DNA from: DASXBJ01 sp036491755 | Lineage (GTDB): Bacteria > Chloroflexota > Dormibacteria > Dormibacterales > Dormibacteraceae | Assembly (NCBI GenBank): GCA_036491755.1 | Contig: DASXBJ010000052.1 | Location: forward strand, 1-5,265 | Reading direction: 5' to 3' | DNA length: 5,265 nt | Part shown: positions 1-5,265 of the stretch, one piece after another | How positions within the stretch are numbered: the first letter of the stretch is position 1 | Layout of the letters: each line of letters starts with the position of its first letter | Program-made: the position numbers and the translations under genes | The notes under the pieces: model-generated | What the model was told of the DNA's origin: nothing | The model's input: only the letters and a program-made list of their open reading frames with translations | Databases searched by the model: none

Positions 1-2369
1 GGCGCGGCAAATGCGGGATGCCCATCCAGAGCGCGCAGGAAGTGGCCCTCAAAACCATCGTCGTCCGCAAGCAGACCGCGGCAGCGCGCCGACGTAATCG
101 CGGCCCACTGACTTCCGGTGCGATCCCTCTCCGCCTCGAAAATCTCCAGCTGCTGCCGCGCCAGATCCTGCCGTCCGCACAACACGGCCGCCTCGATGAG
201 GTCCGGCCTCCACTGCACGGCGTTGGGGTTTCCCATGCCGTTGCCAACCACGTAATCCGGAAGCATGGCGAGGTGCGCCACAGCCTCCTCGGGGCGGTTG
301 TTGCCCAGTGCGCGAAAACCCTCCACGGATGACGCATAGGTGATGATCGAGCCGGTGTCCAGCTCCGCAGCCAATGACGAGGCCGCCTCGCTGTGCAGCC
401 GGCTTTCCGCGTCCTGCCCCATGGCCGCCTCAATGCGTGCCAGGGTGACCAGCGCGTAGGTCAGTGCGTTGACCTGCTTGAACTCCGTGCCCAGGGTTAC
501 GGCCTCCGTCGCGGCCACGAAAGAGGAAGGCCAGTTGCCGGTACGGAACTCCAGCTCCGACACGACGGTCATCGGGTAAACCAGCACACCGATCGCGCCC
601 GCCTCTCGCGCGCGAGACAGGAGATGCTCGAGCTTCTGTCGTGCCAGCTCGTACTCTTCCAGCCAGATCAGGTCCAGGCCGAGCATCCCTATATCGAGTG
701 CTGAGTCGGCGATGTCGATCTCGTTCATGGACCCCGCGATCTTCATCAAGCCTCGCTTCACACTGGTCCCTTTGCCGCTGAGGAGCAGCGCGCTCAGATA
801 GAAGAGTTCGCCCCGGACCAGGTTTCGACCTCCACTCTTACGTAGAGCGGTGCGGCTCAGCCGAGCCGTTTTCAGAGCCTCCTTGATGTCGCCCGTCGTA
901 TAACGATTTATGGTCGCGATCGTCAGCATTGAGGCGGCGCTGGCCGGGTCCACGTTCATCACCTCCAGAGCCTCGGCGACCAGGTTGTCGTGAGCCTCAC
1001 GAGGCCGCCCGGACCACGTGCCGGCCACCCCGCGCAAAGACCTGATCGCCGCCAGCTGAACCGGGTCTGCCGTCTCGCCGGCGGCCCTGTCCAGCAGGTG
1101 AATCGCCTCGGGCACCCTGCCCACCATGCTCAGCGCCGTGGCGGCCGACATCGAACGGCGAACTCGCATCTCACGCGCCGCACTGAGAGACGACGCCTTG
1201 TCAAATGCGGCGGCGGCCGAATTCAGGTCGCCTCGTGCCTGCGCATCGAGGGCTGCGGCCTCCAGCGCCTGGGCGGCAAGCTCATCAGGCCCGATGGCGG
1301 CTGCGGCCAGATGCCACGCGCGACTGGCCGAGTCGGCTCGCCCTGTCATCGCTCCAGCCAGCGCGCGGTGCGCGGAGCGTCGCTCGTCGGCTGAGGCTAG
1401 GTCATAGGCCGCGGCGCGCAGGAGAGGATGGCGAAACTCCAGGCGTTCGTTCCCGATGCTGATCACCCGCTTGCCCTCCATGACCTGCAGGTCGTCAGCC
1501 CCAAGGCCGAGCACGGTCAGCGCTGAGAGGATCGGGCGGAGCTCACCCGTGTCGCTTGCCGCCGCGACCGCCAGCGCCTGCCTCGCGCTGGCAGGTTGAC
1601 CGCCTAGGATGCGGGCCAGGCCGGACGCGATCGTCTGTCCCGCGGGAAGGGGGTCCGGCAGCTCCTGCTCTCCGCTCAACTGGGCGGGGCTCAGCATCGC
1701 GACGGCCTCCGTCATCGCGAGGGGGTTGCCGGCTGCGGCGCGAATCAGCCTGTCCTCTGTTTTGGGGGCGAGCGTCCGGCCGGCGCACGCCGCTAGGAGG
1801 TCCGCGGATGTCCGGCGATCCAGGCCGGATACGGTCAGGGTCGGGACTCCGACGAAGTCCAGGTGTGGGTGCTCCCCGGTCCGGGCGCCGAACAGGATCG
1901 CGATTGGATCCTGCGCGATTCGCCGCGCCGTGAACAGCAGCGCCTCCGCGGAAACGACGTCGATCCAGTGGACGTCGTCGCAGATCACGACGATGGGCTC
2001 GACCTCGCTGGCCGAGGTCAACAGACTGTGCACTGCAACAAAGGCACTGAACCTGTCGTGTCCCTCAGCCGCGGCGAGCGCGAAAGCCTGCTCCAGCGCT
2101 GCGGCCTGCGCGGACGGGATGGTGGGCAACCGGTCGAGCACCGGCTGCAGCAGGTCCCACAAGCCGTGGAATGGAAGGCACGACTCCGATTCGATGCCGC
2201 GGCCGCGCAGCACGCGCATCCCGGTGGCGATACCGGCGGCATAGTCCAGCAGGGCAGTCTTGCCAATCCCGGCCTCACCGTCCAGGACCATGGCCCCGCC
2301 GGTGCCCAGCCGGCATCGACCGAGTAGATCGTCGAGGCGCGCCCGCTCCGCGCTGCGTCCGAGGAGCAT
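1..2369 (-). CDS. LuxR-family (LAL/MalT-like) ATP-binding transcriptional regulator, 3' end cut off by the window
   Basis: The frame is open without a stop from the ATG at 2369 to base 1, giving 789 visible codons. The N-terminus (MLLGRSAERARLDDLL) is the usual opening of LAL regulators. It is followed by a Walker A motif GEAGIGKT (residues 31-38), a Walker B-type VVICDDVHWID (about 127-137), an arginine after the next strand (GAR, 161-163) and the family motif AAAGNPLA (about 211-218). Further on are FRHPLLRAAAYDLAS and AWHLAAAAIGPDELA, both typical of this family, then several hundred residues of alanine/leucine-rich TPR-like helices. Family members are usually about 900-950 residues with a C-terminal LuxR helix-turn-helix. 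That domain should lie just beyond the left edge. By family, ATP and an inducer or partner protein switch it to an active activator. It is transcribed away from the exported-protein operon and may control it, which is inference. The signal it senses is unknown. An in-frame stop at 2412-2414 limits the start. The SD upstream is weak (AGGG immediately before the ATG). Confidence 0.93.
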   Translation of the reverse strand, partial: MLLGRSAERARLDDLLGRCRLGTGGAMVLDGEAGIGKTALLDYAAGIATGMRVLRGRGIESESCLPFHGLWDLLQPVLDRLPTIPSAQAAALEQAFALAAAEGHDRFSAFVAVHSLLTSASEVEPIVVICDDVHWIDVVSAEALLFTARRIAQDPIAILFGARTGEHPHLDFVGVPTLTVSGLDRRTSADLLAACAGRTLAPKTEDRLIRAAAGNPLAMTEAVAMLSPAQLSGEQELPDPLPAGQTIASGLARILGGQPASARQALAVAAASDTGELRPILSALTVLGLGADDLQVMEGKRVISIGNERLEFRHPLLRAAAYDLASADERRSAHRALAGAMTGRADSASRAWHLAAAAIGPDELAAQALEAAALDAQARGDLNSAAAAFDKASSLSAAREMRVRRSMSAATALSMVGRVPEAIHLLDRAAGETADPVQLAAIRSLRGVAGTWSGRPREAHDNLVAEALEVMNVDPASAASMLTIATINRYTTGDIKEALKTARLSRTALRKSGGRNLVRGELFYLSALLLSGKGTSVKRGLMKIAGSMNEIDIADSALDIGMLGLDLIWLEEYELARQKLEHLLSRAREAGAIGVLVYPMTVVSELEFRTGNWPSSFVAATEAVTLGTEFKQVNALTYALVTLARIEAAMGQDAESRLHSEAASSLAAELDTGSIITYASSVEGFRALGNNRPEEAVAHLAMLPDYVVGNGMGNPNAVQWRPDLIEAAVLCGRQDLARQQLEIFEAERDRTGSQWAAITSARCRGLLADDDGFEGHFLRALDGHPAFAA

Positions 2370-2383
2370 GCCCTGAACATGCC

Positions 2384-2402
2384 ACAGGCAGTGAACGCCT
2401 GT
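2384..2402. repeat. Perfect inverted repeat, possible operator near the regulator start
   Basis: The arms ACAGGC (2384-2389) and GCCTGT (2397-2402) are exact reverse complements separated by 7 bases. The right half reaches to within 33 bases, and the left half to within 15 bases, of the regulator's start codon. A dyad of two 6-base half-sites about 13 bases centre to centre is a size a dimeric regulator could bind. In this position it could serve autoregulation. Its function is inferred from position and symmetry only. Confidence 0.4.
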
Positions 2403-2424
2403 CGAGCAAAGTCACAGAAAGAAT

Positions 2425-2440
2425 TGCGTGTTTCCACGCA
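2425..2440. repeat. Perfect inverted repeat / short hairpin in the intergenic region
   Basis: TGCGTG (2425-2430) and CACGCA (2435-2440) are exact reverse complements around a TTTC spacer. The site lies near the middle of the divergent region, 77 bases before the rightward start codon. It could be an operator or, if transcribed, a small hairpin with a 6-bp stem and 4-base loop. It does not share sequence with the neighbouring dyad at 2384-2402, so the two would be sites for different proteins or chance. Confidence 0.4.
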
Positions 2441-2506
2441 CACGAATCGCTCCACCCAGACCTACCGTGTCAGGCACGTGTCCATGTGGAACTTTGATCT
2501 GAGGTT

Positions 2507-2513
2507 GGGGAGG
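2507..2513 (+). promoter_or_regulatory. Ribosome binding site of the small secreted-protein gene
   Basis: GGGGAGG lies 3 bases before the ATG at 2517 and 6 bases before an in-frame TTG at 2520. It is the strongest Shine-Dalgarno match in the window. It favours a start at 2517 (or possibly TTG 2520) over the in-frame ATGs at 2379 and 2484, which would place an unlikely N-terminal extension before the signal peptide. Confidence 0.7.
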
Positions 2514-2516
2514 CGA

Positions 2517-2939
2517 ATGTTGGAACTCTTTCGAACACGCATTGCTCGTCGCGGGCTCGTGATTTCAGCGCTGCTGGGTCTGTTGCTGTTGCCAGTTGGG
2601 GCAAGCAACGCCTTCGCCGCCCCGGTTGGGCCGACCAGCGCGATCGTTGCATCGATTCCACCGTCCCCGGACGTCCAGAAGGTCCGGGAGGCCCTCTTCA
2701 TTGCCCACCCCGAGCTCGCCAAGTTCTCACTCGAGATTGACGGTCTCACGCCAAATCTCGCGGTCGCCAACGCGTTCGTAGCTTGGTATGCGGCGCAGCC
2801 GGCCGAGGTCCTCGCTGTCTTGACGTACCTCCAGGCCAACCCCGCGGTGGCGAGCGAGGTCTACGCGTGGTTGGCGGCCAACCCCGCTTATGCAGGGGCG
2901 CTGTTCTGGGCACTTGCCGGCCAAGTCGACAGGACTTAG
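2517..2939 (+). CDS. Small secreted protein with tandem 14-residue ANPA repeats, function unknown
   Basis: The protein has 140 residues from the ATG at 2517. This start was chosen because a strong SD (2507-2513) precedes it and it puts a normal Sec signal peptide at the N-terminus: basic RTRIARRG, hydrophobic LVISALLGLLLLPVGA, then a likely signal peptidase I cut after NAFA (residue 34). There is no lipobox cysteine, and the whole protein has no cysteine. The mature part is about 106 residues, probably all helical. It ends in three consecutive 14-residue units (90-103, 104-117, 118-131) with the pattern [WY]-[LY]-x-A-[NQ]-P-A. A fainter related segment FIAHPELA lies at 61-68. The Y-L-x-A-N/H-P pattern recalls mycobacterial haem-binding haemophore (MHB) proteins, but that is a memory-based resemblance only. 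It is the first gene of a probable three-gene operon, 7 bases before the next start. I do not recognise a function. Confidence 0.85.
   Translation: MLELFRTRIARRGLVISALLGLLLLPVGASNAFAAPVGPTSAIVASIPPSPDVQKVREALFIAHPELAKFSLEIDGLTPNLAVANAFVAWYAAQPAEVLAVLTYLQANPAVASEVYAWLAANPAYAGALFWALAGQVDRT
2784..2909 (+). repeat. Three tandem 42-bp coding repeats (14 residues each)
   Basis: The units are 2784-2825, 2826-2867 and 2868-2909, coding for WYAAQPA..., YLQANPA... and WLAANPA... segments. At the DNA level units 2 and 3 share an exact 12-mer GGCCAACCCCGC (2834-2845 and 2876-2887) exactly 42 bases apart. Unit 1 has diverged in DNA but keeps the protein pattern: aromatic, position 2 Tyr/Leu, Ala, Gln/Asn, Pro, Ala. 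The series suggests internal duplication followed by selection on the helix-Pro pattern. Confidence 0.75.
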
Positions 2940-2946
2940 TCGATCA

Positions 2947-3489
2947 ATGTTGTCAGCGCGGCGAATCCCATTGGTTGCCCTCACCTCAGTTGTCGGTGCA
3001 GCGATGCTCGCCTGCGGGTCCAGCCCCTCGGCCGGGACCCCGCCTGGCGGCAGCAGCCCTGCAGCGTCGCAATCGGCCTCAGGCTCAGGCAAGGCCGCCG
3101 AGTTTCACATCGTGGTGTCAGGCGGCCCGGCACCTGGAACCTTCGATGTGACGACGGCCACGCCGTGCCAGTACTCCGTTTCGCAAAAGATCTGGAATAC
3201 CGGCTACGCCGGCGACATCACCGCTGCGACCGGTCTCGCCGTAATCAGCTTCAGCATCGATGCGAGCAAGAACCCCGCGCTGATCACCGTTGGCGTGATG
3301 TCCAACGGCACCAACGGCTACCAGTACACCGTCTCCACGATCGTCCCAGAGGGGGCTCCCGGCAGCTCGGGCACCGTCACCATTCAGGGGGACGCGAACT
3401 CAGGTGCGACGTTCACGTTCCAGAGCAAGACCGGCGACGGCCACGAAGTCGACGGAACCGTCAAATGCAACCAGACCACGAAGCTCTGA
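2947..3489 (+). CDS. 180-residue lipoprotein, function unknown (distant LpqH-like look)
   Basis: The ATG at 2947 gives a 180-residue lipoprotein precursor. It starts MLSARRIP, followed by a hydrophobic stretch and a lipobox-type AMLAC with the lipidated cysteine at residue 23. A disordered Ser/Gly/Pro/Ala tether follows (24-50), then a probable beta-rich domain (about 52-175) containing HIVVSGG, a cysteine in ATPCQYSV (74) and a second in GTVKC (174). These two cysteines frame the domain and could form a disulfide outside the cell. The layout, ending in TFQSKTGDGHEVDGTVKC, recalls mycobacterial LpqH (19 kDa antigen) lipoproteins, which have a similar Cys near each end and a K-x-G/D-G...G-T segment late. 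This is an impression, not an alignment. The start follows the previous stop by 7 bases, and the only SD-like motif is AGGA at 2931-2934, so translation is probably coupled. No catalytic motif was seen. It is likely anchored at the cell surface. Confidence 0.88.
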   Translation: MLSARRIPLVALTSVVGAAMLACGSSPSAGTPPGGSSPAASQSASGSGKAAEFHIVVSGGPAPGTFDVTTATPCQYSVSQKIWNTGYAGDITAATGLAVISFSIDASKNPALITVGVMSNGTNGYQYTVSTIVPEGAPGSSGTVTIQGDANSGATFTFQSKTGDGHEVDGTVKCNQTTKL

Positions 3490-3498
3490 CGAGCTGAG

Positions 3499-5133
3499 GT
3501 GAATCGCCGCGGTCCAGTCGTTCTCACGTGTGGGCTCCTGCTGAGCCTGCTGGCTGGAGCCTGTGGCACCCCGGGGGCAGGCACGACGCCGTCCTCCGCG
3601 GTTGGGCCGGCGGCCAACGCGACTCACGTGACCCCAGTCCTGGACACTGCCAAAGCAGCGACGGTTACCGTGCCGATGGCCGGCGGGACCGTGACCGCCA
3701 CAGGGTCGGACGGCGCCGTTTTCACCCTGACCATCCCAAACCACGCCTTGCTCGGGGCTCAGAAGGTGACGATGACACCCGTCATGAGCATCGACGGCCT
3801 GCCGTTTTCGGGCGGGCTCGGCGCGGCCGTTCAGCTGGAGCCTGACGGCCTCCAGCTCTTCGCTGCGGCGACGTTGGTGATCAAGCCTGGCAAAGCGCTC
3901 GCCATACCGAGCCAGGTCGGTTTCGCCTACCACGGAAGTGGTCAGGAGATGTTCCTTTACCCGCCCGGCCGCAGGGGCGCGATCACCTTCAAGATCTTCC
4001 ATTTCTCGGGTGAGGGAATCGCGATCGGCACGAAGGCTGAAGTCGAAGCGCAGTCGAAGCGCCAGCCGACATCGGCTGAAGACCAGGCCGCTCAGCAGAT
4101 CGCGGCCGAGTTGCAGGACATCCTGGCCCAGGAGAGGCGGGACCAGCTGCTTGGGAAGAATCCCGACGACAGCCAGGTCGACAAGGCAACCTTCAAGACG
4201 ATTGAGGACATGTTCAACAGGGTCGTCAAGCCCAAGATCGAGAAGGCGCTGGCGGATGAGACTCTCATCGATGACGCGATCAACACCGCGCTGGGTTGGG
4301 AGCGCATGATCGCGCTCCTCGGAATCGACAACGGCCAGTACAAGGCGATGGAGGACTACATCGCCAAAATGCTGCCAATCCTGTTTGATCATGCGCAGAA
4401 GGCTGCGTATGACCGCTGCTTCACAAAGCACGACCCAAGCGCGGCGCAACGCATGCTGTACCTCGTGCGGGTGGCGGCGTTGCTCGGCATCAAGGAGGCG
4501 GACCAGACGGTGGTCGATGACATCGGGAAGTGCCTGACGTTCAAGCTGGATTTCTCCACCAACGGGCCTTTCATGCATGACTCCTGCGGTGTTTACGCCA
4601 ACGCGACGGTCAAGGCCCTGGTCCTGAACGCATCCAGCTACACGGGCTCTCAATCCCTCTCCATCAGCGGGGTGGCGCCTGACCCGTCCGGGAGCTGCGA
4701 CTTTGCGTACAGCAACTGGCAGGCGACCATGCCCTTCAAGGTTTTCAGCCTGACGTTCGAGATGAATTACGTGAACGACCCCGCCAAGGCGGTCAACCCG
4801 GCCCCCGAGGTTAGCGATGTGGTGCTAGCGATGGATCCGGGAGACGCGTCCGTCAGCGTCAACATCAAATCCCAGCCTGACCAGAAGCACCTGATTCCCG
4901 CGACGTTCAGGGGCGACGGCGGCTGGGCCTACTGGCACCGGGACGAGGGCGGGGCGGCGACCGGCTTCTACGCGATCCAGACCTGGGTGGTCCCGGCAAA
5001 ACCGGATTCGCCCTTCGTAGCCACCAAAACCTACGATCGTCCGCTGGTCATTGACGCCGGCAACGGCGCCACGTTCGCGGCTGGGATGACGGAAAAGACG
5101 ACTTTCACGCTGACCCTGGCACCGGGGGCCTGA
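3499..5133 (+). CDS. 544-residue multidomain lipoprotein with an N-terminal ZU5-like domain, function unknown
   Basis: A GTG start at 3499 gives a signal peptide (MNRRGPVVLT, then CGLLLSLLAGAC) with the probable lipid cysteine at residue 22. The lipobox (AGAC) is slightly atypical. An in-frame TGA at 3487-3489 excludes an upstream start. A Thr/Pro/Ala tether leads to a beta domain (about 54-176): GGTVTATGSDGAVFTLTIPNHAL, TMTPV, GAAVQLEPDGL, and closing IFHFSGEGIAIG. This pattern matches ZU5-like domains found in many bacterial surface lipoproteins. Residues about 178-347 are charged and helical, perhaps partly coiled coil. Residues about 348-544 look beta-rich, with NGPFMHDSCGVYANATVKAL and a Trp/Tyr-rich WAYWHRDEGG segment (476-485). 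Cysteines at 307, 345, 363 and 400 could make two disulfides. It is the last gene of the operon, 9 bases after the previous stop. I recognise no enzyme motif. A scaffold or ligand-binding surface role is inference. The ZU5-like call is moderate and the rest is undefined. Confidence 0.92.
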   Translation: MNRRGPVVLTCGLLLSLLAGACGTPGAGTTPSSAVGPAANATHVTPVLDTAKAATVTVPMAGGTVTATGSDGAVFTLTIPNHALLGAQKVTMTPVMSIDGLPFSGGLGAAVQLEPDGLQLFAAATLVIKPGKALAIPSQVGFAYHGSGQEMFLYPPGRRGAITFKIFHFSGEGIAIGTKAEVEAQSKRQPTSAEDQAAQQIAAELQDILAQERRDQLLGKNPDDSQVDKATFKTIEDMFNRVVKPKIEKALADETLIDDAINTALGWERMIALLGIDNGQYKAMEDYIAKMLPILFDHAQKAAYDRCFTKHDPSAAQRMLYLVRVAALLGIKEADQTVVDDIGKCLTFKLDFSTNGPFMHDSCGVYANATVKALVLNASSYTGSQSLSISGVAPDPSGSCDFAYSNWQATMPFKVFSLTFEMNYVNDPAKAVNPAPEVSDVVLAMDPGDASVSVNIKSQPDQKHLIPATFRGDGGWAYWHRDEGGAATGFYAIQTWVVPAKPDSPFVATKTYDRPLVIDAGNGATFAAGMTEKTTFTLTLAPGA

Positions 5134-5151
5134 CGGTCCAGCTCAAACCGC

Positions 5152-5265
5152 TCACTGTTGCGGCGCCTGACGTTCTTGAGGCTCCACTGAGATCAGGTGT
5201 GACGTTTCAGGCGCCGGATCCGACAACGCGTTGGCCTCCTCCTCGTCCTTGACGTCGACGCCCGT
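5152..5265 (-). CDS. Possible 3' end of a converging gene, cut by the right edge
   Basis: The minus strand is open from base 5265 to a TGA at 5152-5154 and encodes 37 residues beginning TGVDVKDEEEANALSD and ending ERQAPQQ. The other two minus-strand frames meet stops within this stretch. Third codon positions are mostly G or C (27 of 37), as expected for a real gene here. The acidic and glutamine-rich tail has no recognisable domain. If real, it converges on the lipoprotein operon, with 18 bases between the two stop codons. The length is too short for certainty. Confidence 0.4.
   Translation of the reverse strand, partial: TGVDVKDEEEANALSDPAPETSHLISVEPQERQAPQQ
5161..5216. terminator. Inverted repeat after the operon, possible bidirectional terminator
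   Basis: CGGCGCCTGA (5161-5170) and TCAGGCGCCG (5207-5216) are a perfect 10-bp inverted repeat with a 36-base spacer, beginning 27 bases after the lipoprotein stop codon. An RNA stem here would be strong and GC-rich. No T-run follows on either strand, so it is not a textbook intrinsic terminator, though GC-rich actinobacteria often use stems without U-tracts. The 7-mer TGACGTT also occurs twice (5168-5174 and 5200-5206). The repeat lies inside the possible converging gene at 5152-5265. Termination is inferred from position, and a protein-binding site is the alternative. Confidence 0.4.

Larger units (their letters stand above)
2370..2516. promoter_or_regulatory. Divergent intergenic control region
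   Basis: This 147-base stretch lies between the divergently transcribed regulator and the first gene of the exported-protein operon, so promoters for both directions should lie here. It is visibly less GC-rich around 2408-2425 than the flanking genes. It carries two inverted repeats (2384-2402 and 2425-2440), a direct repeat CGTGTC at 2466-2471 and 2477-2482 (11 bases apart, about one helical turn) and a CACGTG palindrome at 2475-2480. A TACCGT at 2463-2468 resembles a -10 box for rightward transcription, but no acceptable -35 box sits 16-18 bases upstream. The promoters are therefore not resolved. Confidence 0.6.

Noticed and set aside
18..2244. Several plus-strand open frames of 85-211 codons
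   Set aside because: They lie opposite the well-supported regulator gene and their translations are Arg/Pro/Gly/Ser-rich without domains, typical shadow frames.
2379..2516. An N-terminal extension of 46 residues on the small secreted protein (ATG at 2379 or 2484)
   Set aside because: The extension has no SD, would bury the signal peptide inside the protein, and overlaps the control region. The ATG at 2517 has a strong SD and a normal signal peptide.
2487..2527. TGGAACT repeated at 2487-2493 and 2521-2527, considered as ECF-sigma -35 elements (GGAAC)
   Set aside because: No suitable -10 element follows the first copy at the usual 16-17 base spacing, and the second copy is inside the coding region.
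3487..3501. Stop-codon readthrough fusing the two lipoproteins, which share a reading frame across a single TGA
   Set aside because: The downstream gene has its own start, signal peptide and lipobox, so a fused product would place a second export signal internally. Shared frame occurs by chance one time in three.
3400..4653. A 417-codon open frame on the minus strand
   Set aside because: It is wholly antisense to the 544-residue lipoprotein, is codon-aligned with it, has no recognisable domain or signal, and is rich in Arg/His/Val as expected of antisense frames in GC-rich genes.
1..5265. tRNA, rRNA, CRISPR, insertion sequence or transposase features
   Set aside because: No clover-leaf-like segments, regularly spaced repeats, transposase motifs or terminal repeats with target duplications were seen.

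Overview
The window is GC-rich bacterial DNA whose codons end mostly in G or C. The regulator type on the left is best known from Actinobacteria and also occurs in Chloroflexota and related soil lineages. Three consecutive exported proteins, two of them with lipoboxes followed by Ser/Gly/Pro/Ala-rich tethers, fit a Gram-positive-type or monoderm-like cell surface. I infer an actinobacterium or a GC-rich soil phylum such as Chloroflexota or Dormibacterota. The sequence alone does not settle which.

Left part (1-2369, minus strand): one long open frame encodes a large ATP-binding transcriptional regulator of the LuxR/LAL (MalT-like) type. It has a clear Walker A motif, Walker B motif and TPR-like helical repeats. 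It runs off the left edge at about residue 789, so the expected C-terminal LuxR DNA-binding domain lies outside the window.

Divergent intergenic region (2370-2516): it separates the regulator from a rightward gene set and holds two perfect short inverted repeats and an 11-bp-phased direct repeat. These are candidate operator sites. I could not identify a convincing sigma-70 promoter.

Right part (2517-5133, plus strand): three tightly spaced genes (gaps of 7 and 9 bases) look like one operon of exported proteins. The first is a small protein with a Sec signal peptide and three tandem 14-residue [WY]-[LY]-x-A-[NQ]-P-A repeats. The second is a 180-residue lipoprotein with two conserved-looking cysteines. 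The third is a 544-residue lipoprotein with an N-terminal ZU5-like beta domain, a helical middle and a probable beta-rich C-terminal part. No enzyme motif was recognised in any of them. The arrangement suggests a cell-envelope operon of unknown function, possibly controlled by the divergent LAL regulator.

Right edge (5134-5265): a 10-bp perfect inverted repeat follows the operon. It overlaps the possible 3' end of a converging minus-strand gene that continues beyond the window.
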